Below are positions 1 through 5,071 of a DNA stretch of 6,399 nt, piece after piece; position 1 is the stretch's first letter; every line of letters starts with the position of its first letter. The translations under genes were made by a program, and so were the position numbers. The DNA comes from CBDVAK01 sp965371945. GTDB taxonomy: Bacteria > Pseudomonadota > Gammaproteobacteria > Competibacterales > JAHEDQ01. The notes beneath the pieces were generated by a model that was not told where the DNA came from, ran no database searches, and worked only from the letters and a program-made list of their open reading frames with translations. The stretch spans positions 1 through 6,399 of the forward strand of contig CBDVAK010000207.1 in NCBI GenBank assembly GCA_965371945.1, written 5' to 3'.

Positions 1-19
1 GACCCCATCCTCACCTGCC

Positions 20-751
20 TCACAACCGATGCCGGTAGAGCGCTTCGTATGCGGGGCGGCAGACATCGGCAATCTCCCGCAACGGCGGGGACAGGTCGGG
101 TTGCGTGGCAACAGGTGGCGCGAACCCGGTCGAGCGTTCTACCGTGGCATACCAGTATCGGCACCAGACGCCGTCGCTGTCGCGAGGCCCGGCCGGCCAG
201 TGGAGCATGCTTTGCGAAAACGGCACGTCGAGCGCCGCGCACAGCCGCCTCAATAGAGTTTCAGGGTTAGCCAACACATCCACCGAATCCAGCACTGGCG
301 GTACGCTGCCCAGCCGCTCGCGGACCTGTGCAAATATCCGCTCCTGCTGCAGAAACCCCAGATCATCCGCGACCACATCGGGCCGGGTTCTGGCATAGGA
401 GGCCAGTACCGCCTCGGGGCTGCGGATCAGAAAACAATGTCGCAAACTGCCCAGCCAGACGGTGTCGATCTCGGGCAGCAGATGCTGGGTCATGTGTTTC
501 TGGTACCAGATCGGCCTGCCCCCGGGCACCGGCCCGGTGATCGAGGCGATCACCCGGCGCCAATCGGTATCCTGCGCGGCCATGATCTCCTCCGCGCCTG
601 GATGGGGCAGACCGGTCGCCTTGAGGTAGTGACCGTACAAAGGTTCGTCGCTGACCGCGGTGTCATCCCGGTTTTCCCAGGCGCGCATCATGGCGGTGGA
701 GATATTGCGTGGGCCCGACCACATCGCGATGCGAATGGGCTCAGTCACCAC
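20..751 (-). CDS. Sulfotransferase-like P-loop protein
   Basis: A 243-aa cytoplasmic protein of the PAPS-dependent sulfotransferase fold. The N-terminal segment WSGPRNISTA (residues 11-20) sits where these enzymes have the 5'-phosphosulfate-binding loop. RHCFLIRSPEAVLASY (residues 104-119) matches the 3'-phosphate-binding strand-helix, with R110 and S118 at the expected places. DEP (35-37) and KH (85-86) follow the usual spacing of central-fold residues. There is no signal peptide or membrane segment. The reading frame opens with two consecutive GTG codons at 751 and 748. GGGAG lies 4 nt before the first and 7 nt before the second, so the second (242 aa) is equally plausible. The start overlaps the end of the aminotransferase gene, which suggests coupled translation and a shared pathway. 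The family is clear, but the acceptor substrate is unknown, and true sulfotransferase activity is inferred only. Confidence 0.85.
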   Translation of the reverse strand: MVTEPIRIAMWSGPRNISTAMMRAWENRDDTAVSDEPLYGHYLKATGLPHPGAEEIMAAQDTDWRRVIASITGPVPGGRPIWYQKHMTQHLLPEIDTVWLGSLRHCFLIRSPEAVLASYARTRPDVVADDLGFLQQERIFAQVRERLGSVPPVLDSVDVLANPETLLRRLCAALDVPFSQSMLHWPAGPRDSDGVWCRYWYATVERSTGFAPPVATQPDLSPPLREIADVCRPAYEALYRHRL

Positions 752-1658
752 CGCACTCCCGCTCCAGCAGATACATATAGAGCAACTGCAGGCGCCCGGT
801 CAGCGGCCCGGGCAGCGGCCCACCGAATTCACGACCATCGACCTCGGACACCGGCGCCAGACCGGCAAAGGTACCCGTCACGAAAGCCTCCTCCGCGCCA
901 TAGACATCGATCAGGCTAAAGTTTTTTTCGAACACTGGAATACCGTTGTCGCGGCACAAACCAATGACGTTGCCGCGAGTGATTCCGTCCAGGCAGTAGT
1001 CGCCGCTGGACGTCCACACCTCGCCGCCACGGACGATAAAGAAGTGGGTGGAATTGCAGGTCGCCACGAAGCCATGCGGATCCAGCATCAAAGCCTCGTC
1101 AACACCCGCCTTGGCAGCCTGAATGCAGGCCAGTATACAGTTCAACTTCGAATGGCTGTTGAGTTTGGGATCCTGTACATCGGGTGCACCGCGGCGCACA
1201 TGCACGGTAAACAGGCGCACACCTTTGCTGGCGGTTTCCGGCAACGCCTGTTTGTATTCGGCGATGATCACCACGGTCGCCGGGCCAATGGTGACGCGCG
1301 GATCCTGGTAGGGCGTGGCCTTGACACCGCGGCTGACCATCAAACGGATGTGCACACCCTCGCGCATACCGTTGGCCTCCAGCAGCGCATGGAGGCGCTC
1401 ACTGAGGCCCGCGCGGTCGACGCCGATATCCAGATCCAGCGCCCTCGCGCCCTGGTACAGCCGCTGCAGGTGGGCGTCCAGAAAAGCGATGCGACCATTG
1501 TGTACCCGCAAACCCTCCCAGATGCCGTCGCCGAGTATGAAGCCACTGTCGAACACCGACACGCTGGCCTGCGCGCGCGGGAAATGATCGCCGTTGACAT
1601 CGACCAGTATGTTCGCATTGCGCGGGTCGTCGTGATATTCGTGGGTTCCCTTGGCCAA
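741..1658 (-). CDS. Class IV PLP aminotransferase (BCAT/D-amino acid type)
   Basis: A cytoplasmic fold-type IV PLP enzyme related to branched-chain and D-amino-acid aminotransferases. With the start chosen here it has 305 aa, close to IlvE (about 309). Visible family features are the N-terminal VFDSGFILGDGIWEGLR block (about 35-51), a catalytic lysine in SHSKLN (K171), and phosphate-binding segments GITRGN (about 225-230) and TGTFAG (about 261-266). The position that is Glu in IlvE (SEGAGENLF) reads ATCNSTHFF here, so the residue contacting the pyridine nitrogen appears to be Thr (T200). The frame is open to 1853, but the upstream part runs through a repeat element. I chose TTG at 1658 because GGAGG (1666-1670) lies exactly 7 nt before it and the product then begins MAKGTHEYHDDPRN. 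ATG at 1664 leaves only 1 nt to that site, and ATG at 1700 has no Shine-Dalgarno. The substrate is unknown; annotation as IlvE would go too far. Confidence 0.87.
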   Translation of the reverse strand: MAKGTHEYHDDPRNANILVDVNGDHFPRAQASVSVFDSGFILGDGIWEGLRVHNGRIAFLDAHLQRLYQGARALDLDIGVDRAGLSERLHALLEANGMREGVHIRLMVSRGVKATPYQDPRVTIGPATVVIIAEYKQALPETASKGVRLFTVHVRRGAPDVQDPKLNSHSKLNCILACIQAAKAGVDEALMLDPHGFVATCNSTHFFIVRGGEVWTSSGDYCLDGITRGNVIGLCRDNGIPVFEKNFSLIDVYGAEEAFVTGTFAGLAPVSEVDGREFGGPLPGPLTGRLQLLYMYLLERECGGD

Positions 1659-1665
1659 GCGCATG

Positions 1666-1670
1666 CCTCC
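1666..1670 (-). promoter_or_regulatory. Shine-Dalgarno site of the aminotransferase
   Basis: GGAGG on the minus strand, 7 nt before TTG 1658 and 1 nt before ATG 1664. The spacing decides for the TTG start. Confidence 0.55.
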
Positions 1671-1703
1671 GCGGCTTCGAACTAGGATTCCAAGTGACAT
1701 ATC

Positions 1704-1778
1704 AGGAGGCTGTCCGAGAACAGACTGATCTACTGCGGACAAGCCCTCGCTACGATCGCTATTCTCGGACAGCCTCCT
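1704..1778. repeat. 75-bp MITE-like element with perfect 17-bp TIRs
   Basis: AGGAGGCTGTCCGAGAA at 1704-1720 is repeated as its exact reverse complement at 1762-1778, leaving a 41-bp centre with no ORF of its own. The ends look like transposon terminal inverted repeats, and an element this small would be non-autonomous. ATC flanks both sides (1701-1703 and 1780-1782) and could be a 3-bp target duplication if the element includes A1779; this is weak. It occupies the divergent gap between the aminotransferase and lyase genes, so it could affect either promoter. As RNA it would form a 17-bp stem with a large loop and no U-tract, so I do not call it a terminator. The parent transposon is not in the window and I cannot assign an IS family. 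Confidence 0.7.
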
Positions 1779-1872
1779 AATCCACGCACCATAGCAGGCC
1801 GACGCCGATGAACAAGAGACGATGACAATGCCCGGCCTGCCGGCCCGACCCACCTGTCACGGAGTCCGACCA

Positions 1873-2742
1873 TTGATCAACGACGCGCGCCCCGCCCAGT
1901 GCCTGCGCGAGCTGCTGACCGGCTCCGAACTGCTGGTGATGCCCTGCTGCTTCGATGCCCTGTCGGCCAGATTGGTTGAACGAGCCGGATTCGCCCTGAC
2001 CTTTATGAGCGGCTTCGCGGTGTCCGCCGCCCGCCTGGCCACGCCGGACACCGGGTTGATCAGCTACGCGGAGATGCTGGACCAGGGGCGCAACATATGC
2101 GCCGCCATCACCATCCCGGTGATCGGTGACGGTGACACCGGCTATGGCAACGCGATGAATGTACGCCGCACCGTGCGCGGCTATGCCGCGGCAGGTTTTG
2201 CGGGCATCATGATCGAGGATCAGGTCTGGCCGAAACGCTGTGGTCACACCGAAGGCAAGCGCGTGGTCAGCCGCAGTGCCGCCGAATCCCGTATCCAGGC
2301 GGCATTGGATGCCCGTCAACAGCAGGGCAGCGATATCGTGATCATGGCGCGTACCGACGCCCGCGCCACCCACGGTCTCCAGGAAGCCATCGATCGATGC
2401 CTCGCTTTCCGCGAGATGGGTGCCGACATCACCTTCCTGGAAGCGCCCGCCGATATCCATGAAATGCAACGCTACTGTGCGGCGGTACCCGGCCCGAAGA
2501 TGGCCAACATGCTGGAGCAGGGGCACACGCCGATACTGCCACCCGCGCAACTGCAGCAACTCGGCTACCAGATTGCCGCCTACCCGCTGACGCTGCTGAG
2601 CAGCGCGGTGGCAGCAATGGAGCAAGCCCTGGAAACCCTGCGTACGGGTCACCAGCCGGCAGGCCTGAAATCGTTCGGGGCATTGCGGGAGCTGGTCGGA
2701 TTCGACGACTATGACCAGGTGGCAGGCCGCTACCGGGAATAG
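1873..2742 (+). CDS. Isocitrate lyase/PEP mutase superfamily lyase (methylisocitrate lyase-like)
   Basis: A TIM-barrel enzyme of the ICL/PEP mutase superfamily, which cleaves or forms C-C or C-P bonds next to a 2-oxoacid enolate. In the 289-aa form, GDGDTGYG (about 85-92) supplies the Mg2+-binding aspartates, IEDQVWPKRCGH (about 114-125) carries the lyase-type KRCGH motif, and ARTDA is at about 159-163. The cysteine of KRCGH points to a lyase rather than a phosphonomutase. The substrate loop reads SGF instead of the SGG of PrpB, so 2,3-dimethylmalate or another 2-methylmalate derivative is as likely as 2-methylisocitrate. No prpC or acnD is present here. I chose TTG at 1873: GGAG (1861-1864) is 8 nt upstream, and the catalytic cysteine becomes residue 123, as in E. 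coli PrpB. ATG at 1822 or 1828 would add an atypical Pro/Arg-rich extension with a poor Shine-Dalgarno. Stop is TAG 2740-2742. Confidence 0.88.
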   Translation: MINDARPAQCLRELLTGSELLVMPCCFDALSARLVERAGFALTFMSGFAVSAARLATPDTGLISYAEMLDQGRNICAAITIPVIGDGDTGYGNAMNVRRTVRGYAAAGFAGIMIEDQVWPKRCGHTEGKRVVSRSAAESRIQAALDARQQQGSDIVIMARTDARATHGLQEAIDRCLAFREMGADITFLEAPADIHEMQRYCAAVPGPKMANMLEQGHTPILPPAQLQQLGYQIAAYPLTLLSSAVAAMEQALETLRTGHQPAGLKSFGALRELVGFDDYDQVAGRYRE

Positions 2743-2752
2743 GAGCGCGGGC

Positions 2753-2917
2753 TATACCCGCGGCATGCCGGTATTCGGTTTTGAGCGTGTGTGCATTGGC
2801 GTGGAGGGCAAGGCGGGAATGCGCCGCTCCAGCCGCACTACAGCAAGCATTTCCAACGCAGCCATCCGCGCCAAGGCGCGTGTGATGGAAGCCGAAAACC
2901 GGTGTGCCGTGGGTATA
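2753..2917 (+). repeat. 165-nt imperfect palindrome: candidate structured RNA or ERIC/IRU-like element
   Basis: The two halves of this interval are inverted copies. Position i pairs with 5670-i, without gaps, from 2753/2917 to 2809/2861. Of these 57 pairs I count 41 Watson-Crick, 11 G-U and 5 mismatches. Pairing weakens further in, then resumes at 2816-2822 with 2847-2854, leaving a terminal loop near 2823-2846. The ends read TATACCC and GGGTATA, which would fit insertion at a TA dinucleotide, as in ERIC, Correia and other IS630/mariner-derived elements. All 11 transition differences in the outer 57 pairs keep pairing on the plus strand only, which favours a plus-strand RNA hairpin. It begins 10 nt after the lyase stop codon, so lyase read-through would transcribe it. 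Open frames crossing it on both strands look non-coding and mirror each other. Confidence 0.7.
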
Positions 2918-2920
2918 CTG

Positions 2921-2936
2921 TGTGACGAAAGTCACA
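2921..2936. promoter_or_regulatory. CRP/Vfr-family operator
   Basis: TGTGACGAAAGTCACA is an exact match to the core consensus TGTGA-N6-TCACA bound by CRP and its relative Vfr. It is centred at 2928.5, about 73 nt before the ATG of the LecA-like gene. TATACT at 2914-2919 could be a -10 element, in which case a bound regulator would cover the transcription start and repress. A weak CATACG at 2979-2984 would instead place the site near -61.5, an activating position. No convincing -35 is seen for either. The same bases could form a 6-bp RNA hairpin with a GAAA tetraloop, but the perfect operator match is the simpler reading. Confidence 0.5.
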
Positions 2937-2947
2937 GAACAGGCGCG

Positions 2948-3006
2948 AGCCTCATGGGAGGCTGGGGTGGGTCAAACCCATACGCATCCAAAGGATCATC
3001 GATGCG
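2948..3006 (+). promoter_or_regulatory. Structured leader enclosing the start of the LecA-like gene
   Basis: Three short stems follow one another: AGCCTC/GAGGCT (2948-2953 with 2958-2963), TGGGT/ACCCA (2968-2972 with 2976-2980) and CGCATC/GATGCG (2983-2988 with 3001-3006). The last pairs the ATG and leaves the Shine-Dalgarno AAAGGA (2990-2995) in its 12-nt loop, so it could limit translation. GGC-GCGA-GCC (2942-2951) competes with the first stem. I recognise no known riboswitch class here. Regulation by this leader is inference. Confidence 0.35.
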
Positions 3007-3511
3007 AAGATTGGTGGTCACGATAATCGGGCTCGCCGCCGCCATCGGGTATCTGGTCGCCGACGGCTATCAAACCTGCGCGGACCGCGGCAAGGCCGGT
3101 GTGATTGACGAGGCCTCGCCGCTGCCGGTCGGCAAATCACGCAGTTTTCATATCTGCGCCGCCAACCCGCACAATCGCAGCGGCATCCTGCTGGTCGAGC
3201 ATGGCCGGTACCGTATCGACGCCACCGCCAAGGATGGCTGGGATGACTGGTACCTGGGGGATCTGCCCATCAACGGTCATGACCCGGCCTGGCTGGCCTG
3301 GGGCCGCAAACTGCGCGCCTGTCCGGAGCAGCGATGGTTCGAACTGACCGGTTCGCTGGTGGGTCGCCGGGATATCTGTTTCCCGATCGATGAGTCGGTG
3401 GTCATACGTGCCCCCGCCAGCGGCGAGCTGGAAGTTTTCGCCAACGACATCCCGTTTCTGTACTGGAACAACAGCGGCGATGTGACTGTGCGAGTGACCC
3501 GCATGGAATAG
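3002..3511 (+). CDS. Exported protein with LecA (PA-IL)-like carbohydrate-binding domain
   Basis: A 169-aa protein starting at ATG 3002, with AAAGGA 6 nt upstream. The frame is open from 2711, but that part crosses a palindrome and has no ribosome site. Residues 1-20 (MRR, then a hydrophobic stretch) form a signal peptide or membrane anchor, so the rest should be periplasmic, secreted or surface-held. The C-terminal half resembles the galactose-binding-like fold of P. aeruginosa LecA. ANDIPFLYWNNSGDVTVRV (147-165) aligns without gaps to the LecA segment holding D100, T104, N107 and N108; here these are D149, L153, N156 and N157, and T104 uses its backbone oxygen in LecA. GWDDW (79-83) aligns to LecA GWASY with the Y36 position. 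Four cysteines (C26, C52, C107, C126) could form disulfides. Sugar binding is inferred from this match, and LecA itself has no signal peptide. No neighbour suggests a role. Confidence 0.72.
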   Translation: MRRLVVTIIGLAAAIGYLVADGYQTCADRGKAGVIDEASPLPVGKSRSFHICAANPHNRSGILLVEHGRYRIDATAKDGWDDWYLGDLPINGHDPAWLAWGRKLRACPEQRWFELTGSLVGRRDICFPIDESVVIRAPASGELEVFANDIPFLYWNNSGDVTVRVTRME

Positions 3512-3535
3512 AGGTTCAGGCGTAAGCAGGCCGGC

Positions 3536-4099
3536 TCAACGGGGCTGGCGTGGTCGCCGGCTGACGCCGGTGGAAATACCCCGACCACGCGGTGGCATCA
3601 GTCTTGAAGTGCGATGACGGGGGCGATTTGGGTAGGGATAACGTTGGATGACCTGGTGCCGCCCTTGATACCTGGGGTAACGAGGCCGGTAGTAACCCCC
3701 GCGGTAACCACCCCAGCCCCAGACCGCATAGCCACGATCACGATCATCGTAGCGCTGTGACTGCAGCGCGATCCGTTCCCTTTCCAGCTTCAGCTTTTCC
3801 AGTGCCGCCTGCTGTTCGGCACGCAGCTTTTCACGGGCCAGCCTGCTCTGCTCCATGCGCCGGTTCTGATTGACGATCGAGTAGTAATCGCTGTCCGGGT
3901 TCGCGCCTCGGGCAAAAACCGGCGTATCGATGATCAGGATGTCGGCAACCGGTACCGTGGGCGGTGCGTCACTGAACTGGACCACGCCTTGTGCGTCCAC
4001 CCAACGAAACACCTGTGTGGCCTCGACCGGGCTACACAACAGCAACCCCAGCAGGCCGGTCAGCAGTGGTACTTGCAATCCATGTCTCCGCTCATCCAT
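3536..4099 (-). CDS. Secreted DUF4124 domain protein
   Basis: A 187-aa envelope protein of unknown function. Residues 1-27 form a signal peptide: charged RRH, a Leu-rich core, and likely cleavage after VEA. The following QVFRWVDAQGVVQFSDAPP (29-47) is the characteristic DUF4124 motif. Residues about 75-115 are rich in Lys, Glu, Gln and Arg and are probably coiled-coil. The tail (about 120-187) is low-complexity, rich in Gly, Tyr, Arg and Pro, and strongly basic. C22 lacks a small residue before it, so this is not a convincing lipoprotein. I chose ATG 4099 because it keeps the positive n-region, although its ribosome site is poor; TTG 4078 has GGAG 7 nt upstream but loses that region. The gene lies 20 nt after the transporter binding-protein gene on the same strand and may be co-transcribed. 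It converges on the LecA-like gene across 24 bp. Confidence 0.82.
   Translation of the reverse strand: MDERRHGLQVPLLTGLLGLLLCSPVEATQVFRWVDAQGVVQFSDAPPTVPVADILIIDTPVFARGANPDSDYYSIVNQNRRMEQSRLAREKLRAEQQAALEKLKLERERIALQSQRYDDRDRGYAVWGWGGYRGGYYRPRYPRYQGRHQVIQRYPYPNRPRHRTSRLMPPRGRGISTGVSRRPRQPR
3548..3590. repeat. Nested inverted repeat in the DUF4124 3' end
   Basis: GCGTGGTCG (3548-3556) is the exact reverse complement of CGACCACGC (3582-3590). The loop contains a second stem, CCGGC-TGAC-GCCGG (3557-3570). It lies 36 nt after the stop of the plus-strand LecA-like gene and inside the coding end of the opposing gene. It could stop or protect the 3' end of the plus-strand transcript, but there is no U-tract, so a canonical terminator is not supported. 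Confidence 0.35.
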
Positions 4100-4119
4100 T
4101 GAGGACCAGTCTATACCTG

Positions 4120-5064
4120 TCAGAGTTCCACCGCGTAGTCCTCCACCGGCAACACCCGGTCGATCATCCCACGTTCCTGCAGAAACAGCGCGAAGCGGCG
4201 GTATCGTTCTCGGTCCAGTGCCGCGGGACGCAACGCGAAACGGCGCAGGGTATCGTTCCAGGCACGTCGGTTCAGCTCGTCGTCGAGGTCCGGGTAGGCC
4301 TCCACGAACGACTCCCAGCTTTGCTGCGGGTGGTTGACCAGAAACTGAACCCCGGCTTCCAGACCGGCCAGAAACGGCCTTAGTCTGGGGTCATCGAGGC
4401 GCTCGCTGTTGGCCACTACGATCAGTTCGTCATATGCCGGCACGCCCTCCTCCTCGACGAAAAAGGCGCGGCCCGGGTAACCCTCGATATCCATCTGGTT
4501 GAGTTCGAAGTTGCGGAACGCGCCGATTACTGCATCGACCTGTCCACTGAGCAGCGACGCTGACAACGAGAAGTTGACGTTGATGCGCTCGACATCATCG
4601 AGCTTGAGACCGTTGTGTTCGAGCATGGCGCCCAACACCGCATCCTCGAACCCGCCGACCGAATAACCCACTTTGCGCCCTTTGAGATCGGCGATCGATC
4701 GCACCGGACCGTCCGCCAGCACCACCAGCGAATTGAGCGGTGTCGCGACCAGTGTGGCAATGCGTCTGAGCGGCAGCCCCTGCGCCACATGAACCTGTAA
4801 CTGCGGTTGATAGGAGACCGCCAGATCGACCTTGCCAGCCGCTACCAACTTTGGCGGATCGTTGGGATCGGCAGGCGCCACCAGCTCCACTTCGAGACCC
4901 TGCTGCGCGAACAATCCGCGCTGGCTGGCAACTACCAGTGGTGCGTGATCGGGATTGACGAACCAGTCGAGCATCACCACCAGTCGTTCAGCTGCCGCCA
5001 GTGGCGAGGCCCCCAGCACCGCAGTAACCGCAAACATCCACACCGCCAAGCGTTTGTGTCTCAC
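4120..5064 (-). CDS. thiY: ABC transporter substrate-binding protein, ThiY/NMT1 family (pyrimidine precursor)
   Basis: A 314-aa periplasmic binding protein of the NMT1/THI5-like family, which captures thiamin pyrimidine precursors such as hydroxymethylpyrimidine or its formylaminopyrimidine form. Residues 1-25 are a signal peptide (RHKR, hydrophobic core, likely cleavage after LAAA). The mature protein opens with VVMLDWFVNPDHAPLVVA (29-46), a hallmark of ThiY-type proteins. AAGKVDLAVSYQPQL (75-89), the hinge-side DLKGRKVGYSVGG (126-138) and the second-lobe GQVDAVIGAFRNFE (174-187) follow in the usual order, and length is normal. The start is GTG 5064, 7 nt after the permease stop; GAGG and AGG sequences upstream overlap that stop. 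Position after ThiZ- and ThiX-like genes supports import of a thiamin precursor. Related NMT1 proteins bind other compounds, such as riboflavin or sulfonates, so the ligand is inferred. Confidence 0.85.
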   Translation of the reverse strand: MRHKRLAVWMFAVTAVLGASPLAAAERLVVMLDWFVNPDHAPLVVASQRGLFAQQGLEVELVAPADPNDPPKLVAAGKVDLAVSYQPQLQVHVAQGLPLRRIATLVATPLNSLVVLADGPVRSIADLKGRKVGYSVGGFEDAVLGAMLEHNGLKLDDVERINVNFSLSASLLSGQVDAVIGAFRNFELNQMDIEGYPGRAFFVEEEGVPAYDELIVVANSERLDDPRLRPFLAGLEAGVQFLVNHPQQSWESFVEAYPDLDDELNRRAWNDTLRRFALRPAALDRERYRRFALFLQERGMIDRVLPVEDYAVEL

Positions 5065-5071
5065 TACCTGT

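Noticed and set aside
660..1685. Plus-strand 341-codon open frame
   Set aside because: It is antisense to the well-supported aminotransferase, has no recognisable motifs, and its composition is that of a shadow frame in GC-rich DNA.
1736..1765. Plus-strand promoter CGGACA-18 nt-TATTCT inside the short element
   Set aside because: 4/6 matches in each box and a long spacer; interesting only if the element is shown to drive the lyase gene.
1788..1815. Minus-strand promoter TTGTTC-16 nt-TATGGT for the aminotransferase
   Set aside because: Only 3/6 and 4/6 matches to the sigma70 boxes; not distinguishable from chance.
1777..2652. Minus-strand 291-codon open frame
   Set aside because: It is antisense to the lyase; the translation is low-complexity and His/Gln/Gly-rich with no domain signature.
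2746..2782. Possible terminator of the lyase gene (CGCGGG-CTATA-CCCGCG, later TTTT)
   Set aside because: The T-run is 17 nt beyond the stem and only four long. The stem also competes with the outer pairing of the large palindrome. Too weak to call.
2429..2935. Minus-strand 168-codon frame sharing a PVFGF string with the plus-strand frame
   Set aside because: The shared string is a product of the inverted repeat at 2753-2917, not of homologous proteins.
2948..3001. c-di-GMP (GEMM) riboswitch
   Set aside because: Several small stems are present, but the conserved GEMM core sequences are absent.
4030..4036. Lipobox at C22 of the DUF4124 protein
   Set aside because: The residue before Cys is Leu, not Gly, Ala or Ser, and a normal signal peptidase I site (VEA) follows.
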